Shown here: positions 43,418 through 51,978 of the stretch, one piece after another | Position numbering within the stretch: position 1 is the stretch's first letter | Layout of the letters: every line of letters starts with the position of its first letter | Assembly (NCBI RefSeq): GCF_900215325.1 | Contig: NZ_OCMS01000003.1 | Span: 1-64,000 of the forward strand | DNA from: Fibrobacter sp. UWB16 | GTDB taxonomy: Bacteria; Fibrobacterota; Fibrobacteria; Fibrobacterales; Fibrobacteraceae | Direction: 5' to 3' | DNA: 64,000 bases | The notes under the pieces: generated by a model | What the model saw: only the letters and a program-made list of their open reading frames with translations | Told to the model about the DNA's origin: nothing | The model's database searches: none | Position numbers and translations under genes: made by a program

Positions 43418-44353
43418 TTAAAATTCCGGTGCTTTGAAATGCCCGTAGAGCTCGCGGCCGTCGAATACCCAGACGACTGCTTTTTTGCCTTCTAAAAAGC
43501 TCTCTTTGCCTTTGAACATTTGCGGGCCGATATTGCCGCCGCCGACTTTGCTGATGGAAAACGTCTCGACGCTTGTCGCTGCTGCGATGTATGCGCCGAT
43601 TTGTGCACCGTAGGATTTGCCTTGGCCTACATTGCTGTCGCCAATGACGATGATCGGTGCTTTTTTGGAACCGCGATATTTGTAGCCGTCGGTGCCCAAA
43701 ACTTTTTGCTCTTTTATTTTGTACTCAATTTCTTTGCCATGGAGCAAATCGTAGAGGTTCCCGGTGCCATCGACAATGGTGTCGCGTAGCGGGTAGCGTT
43801 TGCGGTTCATGCCGTAGAGGAGTGGTGCGATGGAATCGGCGGCCATTTTTGCGAGTACGAGTCTTGCGGGGCCTGTGCAGTGGCTTTCGTACGGCTCGAA
43901 CATGGGTGTTTCGGTGCCGAGTTTTTTGTGGAGATCCTTGAGGTTTTCAAGCGCGTCGATGACAGTCACGTTGTGCTTGCGGAGCGTGTCTACCCACTTC
44001 TTGTACTGCGGAAGCTTGATTCCTTTTTTCGCCTTGTCGGAATACTGCTCGGGTACGACTAGGAGCTTGTCTGGAACGGGTACGACAATGAGCTTGATGC
44101 CGCGCGCTTCGAGAGAGTCCTTGAAGGCAATGATTTGCGGTGTGTTGTCGTTCCAGCGCTTGGTGGCATTCAGCAGGCTTTCTTGCAAAAAGAGCCAGCC
44201 GTCCTTGCCTTCGACAACGCAAGTGACTTCTTCGGTGGTGCTGCCGCATTTCTTCATGTCGTGCACCATCTGCTTCTGGAGCTCGGAGGCGGCGATTGCT
44301 TGTGTTGGCCACAAAGTGCATAAAGCGAAAAGCGCCACGAGGGCGCCTTTCAT
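43418..44353 (-). CDS. AlgX/AlgJ-like SGNH acetyltransferase-fold exported protein
   Basis: 311 residues from the ATG at 44353, which begins a normal signal peptide (MKGALVALFALCTLWP, cleavage after QAIA). An ATG five codons upstream is also possible. The mature protein has GKDGWLFLQESLL, KLIVVPVPDKLLVVPEQ and PIIVIGDSNVGQGKSYG. These correspond to the AlgX/AlgJ domain, which has the SGNH-type Ser in GDS and usually O-acetylates exopolysaccharide in the periplasm. Downstream VGGGNIGPQMF and KKAVVWVFDGRELY fit the same fold. The family normally works with an MBOAT membrane protein (AlgI), and none is adjacent. It is convergent with the SIR2-like gene (26 bp). Confidence 0.75.
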   Translation of the reverse strand: MKGALVALFALCTLWPTQAIAASELQKQMVHDMKKCGSTTEEVTCVVEGKDGWLFLQESLLNATKRWNDNTPQIIAFKDSLEARGIKLIVVPVPDKLLVVPEQYSDKAKKGIKLPQYKKWVDTLRKHNVTVIDALENLKDLHKKLGTETPMFEPYESHCTGPARLVLAKMAADSIAPLLYGMNRKRYPLRDTIVDGTGNLYDLLHGKEIEYKIKEQKVLGTDGYKYRGSKKAPIIVIGDSNVGQGKSYGAQIGAYIAAATSVETFSISKVGGGNIGPQMFKGKESFLEGKKAVVWVFDGRELYGHFKAPEF

Positions 44354-44537
44354 TAAACCGCTGATCATCCAAAAATAACTGGATGCTCCTTCGAACCTAA
44401 CTCTACTAAGGCAACAAGTTGCCAAGTATCGTATATCGGCTTCGTTTTCGGAGTTTACCCCGGACTTGTTCCGGGGCTCAGGATGACACTGTATGAACAT
44501 TTGATTCTTTGGCACTTCGCTCAGAATAACTTTGCTG

Positions 44538-45377
44538 TTACTTAATGAGGGATTCGCCGGATTCCACGCTCTGGTAGATGAGGGTGTTGATGGTCATCGG
44601 ACCGACACCGCCCGGAACCGGAGTGTATGCGGAGGCAACTTCTTCGAGACCCTTTTCGATATCGCCGACGCCACCCGGGTGGTAACCAGCGTCCACGACA
44701 ACTGCACCCGGCTTGATCCAGGACTTCTTGATGAATTCCGGCTTGCCGACGGCACCCACGAGGATGTCTGCCTGCTTCACGAATTCCGGAAGGTTTTCGG
44801 TCTTGCTGTGGCAAATGGTCACGGTGCAGTTCGCGTTGAGAAGCATCATGGCCATCGGCTTTCCGAGGATGGCGCTGCGGCCAACGACCACGGCGTGCTT
44901 ACCTGCGAGAGGAATGTTATAGGCCTTGAGGAGACGCATGATGCCGGCCGGCGTTGCGCAACCGTAAGCACGCTCGCCCATGGACATGCGGCCAAAGCCG
45001 AGGCATGTCACGCCGTCTACGTCCTTGCGGGCGTCGATGGCTTCGAAAGCGGCGCGTTCGTCGATGTGGCGCGGAACCGGGTGCTGCAAGAGGATGCCAT
45101 GCACGTTCGGGTTTTCGTTGAGTTCCTGAATCTTGTTGAGGAGCTCTTCGGTCGTGGTGTTCTTGTCCATCACCACGCGGATGCTTTCCATGCCCACGCG
45201 AGCGCAGGCGTTGCCCTTCATCTTGACGTAAGTGGCGCTAGCCGGATCGTCGCCCACGAGAATCGTTGCAAGAATCGGGGTCTTGCCGGTCTTTTCCTTG
45301 AGGCTCGCCACGCGGGCGCTGAGTTCTTCTTCAGTAGTCTTGGCAAGAGCCTTGCCATCGAGAATGAGTGCTGCCAT
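44538..45377 (-). CDS. folD: Methylenetetrahydrofolate dehydrogenase/cyclohydrolase
   Basis: 279 residues, complete. [15 protein letters not shown] contains the catalytic Lys region (YxxxK). The [13 protein letters not shown] loop (usually GILVQLPLP) follows. The [25 protein letters not shown](P) loop and [13 protein letters not shown] near the end are also present. The bifunctional enzyme interconverts methylene-, methenyl- and formyl-tetrahydrofolate in the cytoplasm. CGGAG serves as ribosome site, and TAAATTTG (45395-45402) is the promoter candidate with a normal 17-nt leader. Confidence 0.96.
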   Translation of the reverse strand: MAALILDGKALAKTTEEELSARVASLKEKTGKTPILATILVGDDPASATYVKMKGNACARVGMESIRVVMDKNTTTEELLNKIQELNENPNVHGILLQHPVPRHIDERAAFEAIDARKDVDGVTCLGFGRMSMGERAYGCATPAGIMRLLKAYNIPLAGKHAVVVGRSAILGKPMAMMLLNANCTVTICHSKTENLPEFVKQADILVGAVGKPEFIKKSWIKPGAVVVDAGYHPGGVGDIEKGLEEVASAYTPVPGGVGPMTINTLIYQSVESGESLIK

Positions 45378-45460
45378 AAAATCTCCGTTTTTTGCAAATT
45401 TAAAAAATTTGGGCTTATCGCTAAAGGGATTTTTTTAAATAGTAAAAAAGTACGTCATGC

Positions 45461-45507
45461 GGGCGGGGCCCCAGCTCGGAGTTGCGAAGGCCGCACGGGC
45501 CCCTCCC
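45461..45507. repeat. GC-rich inverted repeat
   Basis: GGGCGGGGCCC (45461-45471) is the reverse complement of GGGCCCCTCCC (45497-45507) with one mismatch, with a 25-nt loop. It is not followed by a T-tract on either strand. Confidence 0.6.
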
Positions 45508-45620
45508 TGCACCCTCCCCATCCTTGGCCGACGCTTTTATTTTCACAACGATAGCCTGTTATTTTTTTAGTTGATTTGCTATCGCGCGATTTGATTTGAA
45601 AACAGCAAAGGAATATTCTT

Positions 45621-45652
45621 TAAAAAAAAGCAAAGCCCGCTTGCGGCGGGCG
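45621..45652 (-). terminator. Terminator of the small membrane-protein gene
   Basis: On the minus strand GCCCGC-cgcaa-GCGGGC followed by TTTGCTTTTTTTT. Confidence 0.8.
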
Positions 45653-45679
45653 TTTCGGAGTTAAAGTATGAACTTTAAA

Positions 45680-45928
45680 TTACAGGTTTTCGATAATCGA
45701 CGGGATGATGACGCTAACGATTGCCCAGGGGTAAGAGAGAGCTCCTCTAAGCCAGCCAGTCGAATAAACCGGTTCCGGCTTCTTAAAAAGCTGCTCATCA
45801 CTATCATTACGTACAGTAGATTCCGCTACGGCTTTGATTAAGGAATCTTTAACGTTATCAATAGATTCATCGAACAGCCTCTTCTGGGCTGTTGCAGAAT
45901 CGATATAACACTTAAAGCTGTTTTTCAT
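45680..45928 (-). CDS. Small protein with C-terminal membrane segment
   Basis: 82 residues, unknown family. The first ~50 residues are charged and helical (SIDNVKDSLIKAVAEST). The last ~20 (LSYPWAIVSVIIPSIIENL) are hydrophobic and could anchor the protein by its tail. It appears real because it has AAAGGTAA before the ATG, a TATCTTTG box (45948-45955) upstream and a strong terminator downstream. It stands alone between folD and the FKBP lipoprotein. Confidence 0.65.
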   Translation of the reverse strand: MKNSFKCYIDSATAQKRLFDESIDNVKDSLIKAVAESTVRNDSDEQLFKKPEPVYSTGWLRGALSYPWAIVSVIIPSIIENL

Positions 45929-45947
45929 TGTAAGTTACCTTTGCGCA

Positions 45948-45955
45948 CAAAGATA
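45948..45955 (-). promoter_or_regulatory. TAnnTTTG promoter element of the 82-residue gene
   Basis: On the minus strand TATCTTTG, followed by a 19-nt leader that contains AAAGGTAA. Confidence 0.55.
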
Positions 45956-46100
45956 GGAAAAATGTAAGAAGATTTAAAGGGGTAGTGTGTGTTTTTCTTT
46001 ACATTTATGGCAAATTAGCGATTTTGCTCACATTTACTCGTGCTTTTTTTGCATAAAAAACTATTTTAAAAAGGCTAAATTCAGGATTGGAACTGATTTT

Positions 46101-46907
46101 ATGAAAATTTTTCGAAATTTACCGTTGATTTTTGTGGGGGGCGTCATTGCCGCATGCGGTGGTAGCAAACCCGCACCCGCTGTTGATCCGGCTCCGGCTA
46201 CAGAAGCGAAGGTCGCTCCTGCGGTGCCCGACTTGACTCCCGTACCGGAACCTGCTCAGGTCGAAGAACAGAAGGTGTTTTTGGACAATGCCGTAGACCG
46301 CTACAGTTATGCGCTTGGCGTTGATTTCGGCAGGGCCGTTTCGAATATCAACGTGCCCGTAAAGCTCGATGTGCTTATAGATGCCATGCGTGATGTGATT
46401 GATTCGAGTCGCGAAATCCTCATGACGGATTCGCAGTCCGAGGCTGCCCTTCAGGACTTGCTCAACCAGATGCAGATCCAAAAGGATATCGACGAGGCTG
46501 CGGCTGCGCGCAAGGCTTTGACGGACCAGGCCGCGTTCCTAGCGAAAAACGCTCAGGATCCGAGAATCTGGGTCACGAAAAAGGGTGTGCAGTATTTGAT
46601 CCTCAATGAAGGGACTGGCATTAGACCCAAGGCGACGGACAAGGTCCAGGTTCATTATGTCGGTTCATTGCTGAGCGGTGCCGAATTTGACAATAGCGTC
46701 AAGCGCGGTGCGCCGATGGAGTTTGCGATTTCGTCGGTCATTGAAGGCTGGCAGGACCTGCTTCTGGAAATGAAGGTCGGCGAGAAGGTACGGGCCTGGA
46801 TTCCGAGTGCGCTTGCTTACGGCGAGGCCGGAGCTCCGCCGTCCATTCCGCCGAACTCCCTCCTGGTGTTCGAGGTGGAACTGCTGCAGGTTTTCCCATC
46901 GAAGTAA
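46101..46907 (+). CDS. FKBP-type peptidyl-prolyl isomerase lipoprotein
   Basis: 268 residues. The start is at 46101, where a lipoprotein signal begins (lipobox VIAAC, Cys19), followed by a Pro/Ala-rich spacer. Residues ~60-150 form the helical FKBP N-terminal dimerisation domain (RYSYALGVDFGRAV). Residues ~170-268 form the FKBP catalytic domain (VQVHYVGSLLSGAEFDNS, VIEGWQDLLLEMKVGEK, IPSALAYGEAG, SLLVFEVELL). This is the Mip/FkpA type, which speeds proline isomerisation during folding of exported proteins. It is probably anchored in the periplasm or outer membrane. It is a single gene with a terminator. Confidence 0.93.
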   Translation: MKIFRNLPLIFVGGVIAACGGSKPAPAVDPAPATEAKVAPAVPDLTPVPEPAQVEEQKVFLDNAVDRYSYALGVDFGRAVSNINVPVKLDVLIDAMRDVIDSSREILMTDSQSEAALQDLLNQMQIQKDIDEAAAARKALTDQAAFLAKNAQDPRIWVTKKGVQYLILNEGTGIRPKATDKVQVHYVGSLLSGAEFDNSVKRGAPMEFAISSVIEGWQDLLLEMKVGEKVRAWIPSALAYGEAGAPPSIPPNSLLVFEVELLQVFPSK

Positions 46908-46960
46908 GTTAGGCGATGCGCGGGATGCATCCGCGAAAATGCCGAATTTTTGTTCAAATG

Positions 46961-46989
46961 GCGAAGGGCTTTCTGTCCTTCGCTTTTTC
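46961..46989 (+). terminator. Terminator of the FKBP gene
   Basis: GCGAAGG/CCTTCGC stem followed by TTTTTCT. Confidence 0.85.
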
Positions 46990-46995
46990 TGTTGC

Positions 46996-47003
46996 TACTT
47001 TTT
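46996..47003 (+). promoter_or_regulatory. TAnnTTTG-like promoter element of argA
   Basis: TACTTTTT, AGCAC, ATG (5-nt spacing); no Shine-Dalgarno. Confidence 0.45.
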
Positions 47004-47008
47004 AGCAC

Positions 47009-48367
47009 ATGAATAACGCAGCGTCCGATTTTTATTCTCAGCACTTCGAAGTTGCCGGATTCATCCGGGAAGTGTTTGGCTACATGGATAGGTTCAAGGA
47101 CCAACTTTTCGTCCTGAAAATTGACGATAGCCTGATGGACCATCCGATGTTCCCCGTGCTGATGCGCGATATCGCCCTTTTGCATAAGGCGGGTATCCGA
47201 ATCATTATCGTGCCGGGCACGCGAAATAGCATCGACGCTCAGCTCAAGGCCTGGGACCTTGAGACAGAATTTCATAACGGCGTAAGACTCACGAACGAAG
47301 AAGCGCTCCCGCTTGTGGAACAGGCTTCCTTGGGTGTGGCACAGCGCATCATGAGCCACCTCACGGCAAGCGGCCTCAGTGGCATTCAGGGCAACTGGAT
47401 TTTGGCCCGCAGCATGGGTGTGATTAACGGTGTCGACTACATGCGTACCGGCCGCATCGAGCGTATCCAGCGCGACTTGCTCGAACAGCTCATGAACGAG
47501 AAGTTCGTGCCGATCATCCCGCCGATTGGCTGGAACAAGATTGGACACGCCTACAATATTTCGAGTACGGAACTTGCTACCGAACTTTGCAAGTACCTTA
47601 AAGTCGGGAAGCTGTTCTTTATCGGAAGTGAAAGCGGCATCAAGCTCGAAGGTCTTGTAACGGGCAAGAATACGAAGCACCTGGAACCGACGGACAACGG
47701 GCTCATTTCGGCAATGGACGTGGACCAGGCGAAGGAACTTTTGGAACTCAACTCCGATGTGCTTGACTTTGCGCAGATGGATTACCTGATGAATGCCATC
47801 CATGCATGCGAAGCGGGTGCGAACCGTGTTCACCTGTTGAGCGGTGAATTCCAGGGCAGCGTGCTGCAGGAAGTGTTCTCGGCCCGTGGTGATGGTACCA
47901 TGGTGTACGCAAACCAGTACTCCAGTATCCGTCCGGCGACCATCGAAGACATCCCGGATATCTTGCGCATCATGCAGGACTATATCGCGAAGGGTTACCT
48001 TGTGCCGCGTACGCAGGAATCTATTTCCGAAAAATTGGACGACTACGTTGTCTATAGCATTGACAATAGCGTTCACGGTTGCGGTGCGCTCCATGCGTTT
48101 GAAAATGGAATGGCCGAAGTTGCAGGCATTGCTGTCGGTGCGAACTACCGTAAGTCGGGCATTGGCGATGCGATTGTGCGCCACCTGATTTCGCTTGGCC
48201 GCATGAAGGGCTACAAGAAGTTGTTCTTGCTTACGACCCAGGCTCTCGATTGGTTCTACCAGCTCGGATTTGAAGATGGTACGGTTGACGAGCTGCCGCC
48301 TTCCAAGCGTGACCACTACAACAAAAAGCGCAAGTCCAGAATCTTGATGCTCCCGCTGGATAAATAA
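47009..48367 (+). CDS. argA: N-acetylglutamate synthase
   Basis: 452 residues. The N-terminal ~290 residues are an amino-acid-kinase fold (RIIIVPGTRNSIDAQL, PIIPPIGWNKIGHAYNISSTELA). The C-terminal ~150 are a GNAT acetyltransferase (IRPATIEDIPDILRIM, VAGIAVGANYRKSGIGDAIVRHL with the acetyl-CoA loop, LTTQALDWFYQLGF). This fusion is the classic ArgA form that makes N-acetylglutamate from glutamate and acetyl-CoA, the first step of arginine synthesis, usually inhibited by arginine through the kinase-like domain. It stands alone, far from other arg genes. Confidence 0.94.
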   Translation: MNNAASDFYSQHFEVAGFIREVFGYMDRFKDQLFVLKIDDSLMDHPMFPVLMRDIALLHKAGIRIIIVPGTRNSIDAQLKAWDLETEFHNGVRLTNEEALPLVEQASLGVAQRIMSHLTASGLSGIQGNWILARSMGVINGVDYMRTGRIERIQRDLLEQLMNEKFVPIIPPIGWNKIGHAYNISSTELATELCKYLKVGKLFFIGSESGIKLEGLVTGKNTKHLEPTDNGLISAMDVDQAKELLELNSDVLDFAQMDYLMNAIHACEAGANRVHLLSGEFQGSVLQEVFSARGDGTMVYANQYSSIRPATIEDIPDILRIMQDYIAKGYLVPRTQESISEKLDDYVVYSIDNSVHGCGALHAFENGMAEVAGIAVGANYRKSGIGDAIVRHLISLGRMKGYKKLFLLTTQALDWFYQLGFEDGTVDELPPSKRDHYNKKRKSRILMLPLDK

Positions 48368-48395
48368 TCCGTGTGCATCTCGCTTCATGCATTTC

Positions 48396-48425
48396 ATCCG
48401 GCCTTTAGGCCGGATTTTCTTTTTT
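48396..48425 (+). terminator. Terminator of argA
   Basis: Perfect 8-bp stem ATCCGGCC-ttta-GGCCGGAT followed by TTTCTTTTTT. Confidence 0.9.
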
Positions 48426-48480
48426 ATATACTCTGTTCTAAATATAGTTTGTATATTTATAAAAAATAGGGAGAAAAGAA

Positions 48481-50175
48481 ATGAGACTGGTAAAAGCAGC
48501 TATCTTGTTGCTGTCGGCTTTAATGGGCTTTGTGGCTTGTTCCGATAGCGTTAGCGAAGACGTGCTATCTCGCGTCGATGAAAATGGCGTCCAGTATTCT
48601 CCTACAGAAATGAACGGGCAAGTGTATTTCCTGAAAACCATGATTCCTGAAAGCATGAGGGTGATAAACGTCGATGAAAAATTGAATCCTTTGGATTCTG
48701 TAGATGCAGAATTAACTCTAAGTACGTACTCGGGGAGTTATTCTTTTTGGGTGCCACGGCACGATTACCAGCAACCGTATGCAAAAATCGTAACGGTATT
48801 TCCGTTGGACTCAAAGTCGAAAATGGAGTTCCCGCAATATGTTCGCTTGCAGGAGTACAATGACCACAAGGAACTTTCTTTTGCGAATTCTATGATAACG
48901 GGCCGTGTTGAAACCTTGGTGCGTGAAAAGGGACTCGATTTTGAGCAGGCGTGGTCTCAGGCGGTGAGTGAGCTGAAAAAGTCGCTTAATTATTCGCTGG
49001 ATGATGTTTTTTCAACATCGGCGGAAGCTCGTGACATGGGATACAATAGGTCCCAGCTGGGTGGTATGTCGCTGTATATTTATTGCCATCATGAAATTTC
49101 GGACAAAGAGTTCTATAGTACGTACCAGGACTTTTATAAATCGTTTGCCAAGAATGGCTATGTCAATGAATCGTTGATTGTAGATGCCGCTGATGTGTGG
49201 CTTTCGACTTTTGTTTCTTCTGATATGGATGGGAGAACGTTTTTTAAGAGTAACACAAGAGATAGTGATGTGGGTGTGAAGTACCTAAGTCCTGAATTTC
49301 TGGAACATGCTTATGGAGTGAATCTCTCAATCACTTTGGATGACTGGAATCGAAGAACCGATAAGTTTGTTACCATTGAAAATAAAAACAGCATGTATGA
49401 TGGCCGTACGCTTATTTATGATGCTGCAATGGGTGGCTGGCGCCTACAATCGCTTTTGGAAGATTCCATTGGCGTATGCATGAGTAACAAGGATTCGGTT
49501 GCCCAAAATGGTGATGCTTATTATCGCTGCTTGAAGAACTCAGCCACATGGGAAAAGTTGACGGTTCGTGATACGCTCTTGGATGCGGTTTATGGAAAAT
49601 GTGGCGGCTATTATATCAAGCACGGATTTATGGCTTATCTGTGGGATTCCCTGTTTGTTTGCGAATGCATGAATTCAGAGAGTTGCGCTTGGTCGGATAA
49701 GTATTTTGGCCAGTCTTTTGACGAGGGGGATTCTTTATATGCCAATTACATTAACGCCAAGGCGACGCAACAGTTTGGCCAGTGTACAAAAACCACAGTA
49801 AGCGAGAGAAAAATGGATGACCTGTTTGTGTACTGTTCTTGGGATCGCTGGCGCTTGATGGATTCTTTGGATTATTATCTGGGCAATTGCAGTGACTCTA
49901 ACTATACGGGTGAACATTCAGGGAAGTATTACGCCTGCAAAAATTTTGGCGAATACGATGCGTATAACAATAAATGGGCCGAAATCCCCGCGCCGGCGTA
50001 TTATGGTGACAAGTGCTTTATAAAGCAGGCCGAAGATAAAATGACCTTGGAATGTAAAGGTGATTATTTCATTTGTGATGTCGACAACGGCTATTATAAA
50101 TGGCGTAAAATAAGTAAAGAAGAAATTGACGAGTCTGTAGAAGTGGGCGTCTGTTCTATAACAAGAGGAGATTAG
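48481..50175 (+). CDS. Cys-rich-module lipoprotein, first of three paralogs
   Basis: 564 residues. The signal peptide ends LMGFVAC (Cys20), with AGGGAGAAAAG upstream. The shared N-terminal domain opens with YSPTEMNGQVYFLKTMIPES, then KSKMEFPQYVRLQ, then helices with EISDKEFYSTYQDF and ADVWLSTF. The C-terminal half is a run of short modules, each with GxC, then DSLxVxC and W, such as DDLFVYCSWDRWRLMDSLDYY-LGNC. They are probably small disulfide-linked folds outside the cell. I do not recognise a named family; it looks lineage-specific. It is first in a three-gene tandem array with gaps of 8 and 1 bp, transcribed together. Function unknown. Confidence 0.8.
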   Translation: MRLVKAAILLLSALMGFVACSDSVSEDVLSRVDENGVQYSPTEMNGQVYFLKTMIPESMRVINVDEKLNPLDSVDAELTLSTYSGSYSFWVPRHDYQQPYAKIVTVFPLDSKSKMEFPQYVRLQEYNDHKELSFANSMITGRVETLVREKGLDFEQAWSQAVSELKKSLNYSLDDVFSTSAEARDMGYNRSQLGGMSLYIYCHHEISDKEFYSTYQDFYKSFAKNGYVNESLIVDAADVWLSTFVSSDMDGRTFFKSNTRDSDVGVKYLSPEFLEHAYGVNLSITLDDWNRRTDKFVTIENKNSMYDGRTLIYDAAMGGWRLQSLLEDSIGVCMSNKDSVAQNGDAYYRCLKNSATWEKLTVRDTLLDAVYGKCGGYYIKHGFMAYLWDSLFVCECMNSESCAWSDKYFGQSFDEGDSLYANYINAKATQQFGQCTKTTVSERKMDDLFVYCSWDRWRLMDSLDYYLGNCSDSNYTGEHSGKYYACKNFGEYDAYNNKWAEIPAPAYYGDKCFIKQAEDKMTLECKGDYFICDVDNGYYKWRKISKEEIDESVEVGVCSITRGD

Positions 50176-50183
50176 GAGGGCAT

Positions 50184-51977
50184 ATGAATTTCAAGAAGTT
50201 TGCTTTAACGCTGCCTGTGCTGCTTTGCTTTGCAGCATGTTCAAGTGTGAATGATGGAGATGATGACGAAGTCCTTTACCGCTACGATGACGATGGCTCG
50301 CGGTATTCTCCAGCGACATTGGGTGGTTCCATAGAATATTTGCCGACAATGAAATCTGAAAAACTTCGGGTTGTAAAGGTCGATAGTAAACTGAACCCGA
50401 AAGATTCCTTTGAAATTGCGGCGGATTCGGTTTATTCGTATAGCTATACTTCGAGAGATTACATATCGTATTATAATGATTTTTATGTAGGCTCTAACGA
50501 TTACGAAGTTCCATACGTCAAGCTGGTTCTAGTCTTCCCGCTAAATAAAAAATCGAAGATGGAATTTTCGCAGTATGTACGCATATCGAACCGCAATTCC
50601 AATATAAGATTGAATTTGTATGGCGCTTTGGCGGCGGGACGCATCGAAACCTTGATGCGTGAAAAGAACTATAGTTTTAACGATGCCGAAACGACGGCGT
50701 ACGAAGAATTGAAAAAATCTTTGCGCCAGTCTTTTGACATGACTAATCGCTTTAACGCAAATACCATTAAGTACGGGATAGAAAGTTATAACGACGTATG
50801 GCCGTATTTGATTTTGAGGCACGAAATTTCGGATAGCGTTTTCTATAGGGACTTTAAGGAATACAGGGATGTCTTTGCCCGAAATGGAAAAGTCGATGCT
50901 TCTATAGAAGTGCGTGCTGCTGACGCTTTCTTCTCTACATTTGAGGTGCCATCGGATAGCGAATACGTTTATTTGTTCAAGAGTATTTCTCGCGATACCG
51001 CTGCCGGGCTGTATGCGATGAATTTGAACTTCTTTAAAGAGGTCTATGATCTTGATACTTATGGATTAGATTACGAAGTCATGAAAAAGGACAGCACGAC
51101 AGATTATTCTGTGGTGATTAATGACCGATCCAGCGAATATTACGGAAGAAGCTTTGCTTATGAATATGTTCGTGGAGCTTCTGTTTATACGGGATGGCGC
51201 GTACAGTCGAAGGAAGAAGATTCTCTTGGACTATGTCGCTACCATTCTCAAAAATATACTGAACATGGTAAAGCAAGCTATTTGTGCAGGGAGAATACAC
51301 GCAAGTGGGAAAAGCTGACTGAACGAGATTCCATTCTGAAGTATAAGCTAGGCGAATGTAGTTCATATTCGTTTGCTTATGTTTTAAGTTATAAGGACAC
51401 GTTGCTTGTTTGCCACCACAAGGATTACAATTATTTCTGGGAAAAAGTCGAAAAGGTTAAGAAAGATAGTCTTGAAGATTTTGAGGCGGTCAGCATCGAA
51501 GGGGCGGAGCGTTTCGGAATTTGTGATGTTAACATCGGCGAAAAGAAGAAACTGGATAGCCTATATGTTCAGTGCTACGCGAAGAGATGGATGGTAATAG
51601 ATTCTCTTTCGTACTACATCGGTAGTTGCACGTACAATAACCGTAACGCGATTGAAAAATTACCTAGTGGCGAATACTATAAGTGTACCAGCGACGGGTG
51701 GGCGCCGATTTCTGTTCCGTCGGGCCATGGCGACGATTGCTGGAACTGGAATGCTTCGGTCTATAAAAAGTATGACGGCAAGTATTACTATTGCGATGGG
51801 CAGGCCTGGAAAGAATCTCCTGAGGAATCGGTTTATGCTCCGGTTTTAAATGACGATCCGTGTGATGAAAGCCATGAATCAGACGTGAAAACGTATGGCG
51901 ACGAATCTTTTGTATGTCGCAAGGTTGCTGGTGATTACTACGTCTGGCTGTTGAACAAGGAATCGAAGGAAAAGTAA
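50184..51977 (+). CDS. Cys-rich-module lipoprotein, second of three paralogs
   Basis: 597 residues, the longest of the three, preceded by TTAGGAGGGC. The signal peptide ends LLCFAAC (Cys19), followed by an acidic stretch (DGDDDE). It has the same N-terminal domain (RYSPATLGGSIEYLPTMKSE, LNPKDSFE, KKSKMEFSQYVRIS, EISDSVFYRDFKEYRD, ADAFFSTF). The module-rich C-terminus includes KKLDSLYVQCYAKRWMVIDS and two extra CDGQAW-like units near the end. It is closer to the third paralog than to the first. Function unknown. Confidence 0.8.
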   Translation: MNFKKFALTLPVLLCFAACSSVNDGDDDEVLYRYDDDGSRYSPATLGGSIEYLPTMKSEKLRVVKVDSKLNPKDSFEIAADSVYSYSYTSRDYISYYNDFYVGSNDYEVPYVKLVLVFPLNKKSKMEFSQYVRISNRNSNIRLNLYGALAAGRIETLMREKNYSFNDAETTAYEELKKSLRQSFDMTNRFNANTIKYGIESYNDVWPYLILRHEISDSVFYRDFKEYRDVFARNGKVDASIEVRAADAFFSTFEVPSDSEYVYLFKSISRDTAAGLYAMNLNFFKEVYDLDTYGLDYEVMKKDSTTDYSVVINDRSSEYYGRSFAYEYVRGASVYTGWRVQSKEEDSLGLCRYHSQKYTEHGKASYLCRENTRKWEKLTERDSILKYKLGECSSYSFAYVLSYKDTLLVCHHKDYNYFWEKVEKVKKDSLEDFEAVSIEGAERFGICDVNIGEKKKLDSLYVQCYAKRWMVIDSLSYYIGSCTYNNRNAIEKLPSGEYYKCTSDGWAPISVPSGHGDDCWNWNASVYKKYDGKYYYCDGQAWKESPEESVYAPVLNDDPCDESHESDVKTYGDESFVCRKVAGDYYVWLLNKESKEK

Positions 51978-51978
51978 A

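Larger units (their letters stand above)
45378..45679. other. Intergenic region with GC-rich hairpin and terminator
   Basis: About 300 bases without a gene. It holds the folD promoter candidate (45395-45402), a sharply GC-rich stretch with an 11-bp inverted repeat (45461-45507) inside otherwise AT-rich sequence, and the terminator of the small gene at 45680. Confidence 0.6.

Noticed and set aside
46817-48397. 526-codon frame antisense to argA and the FKBP gene end
   Set aside because: It crosses a terminator and an intergenic region and mirrors two real genes.
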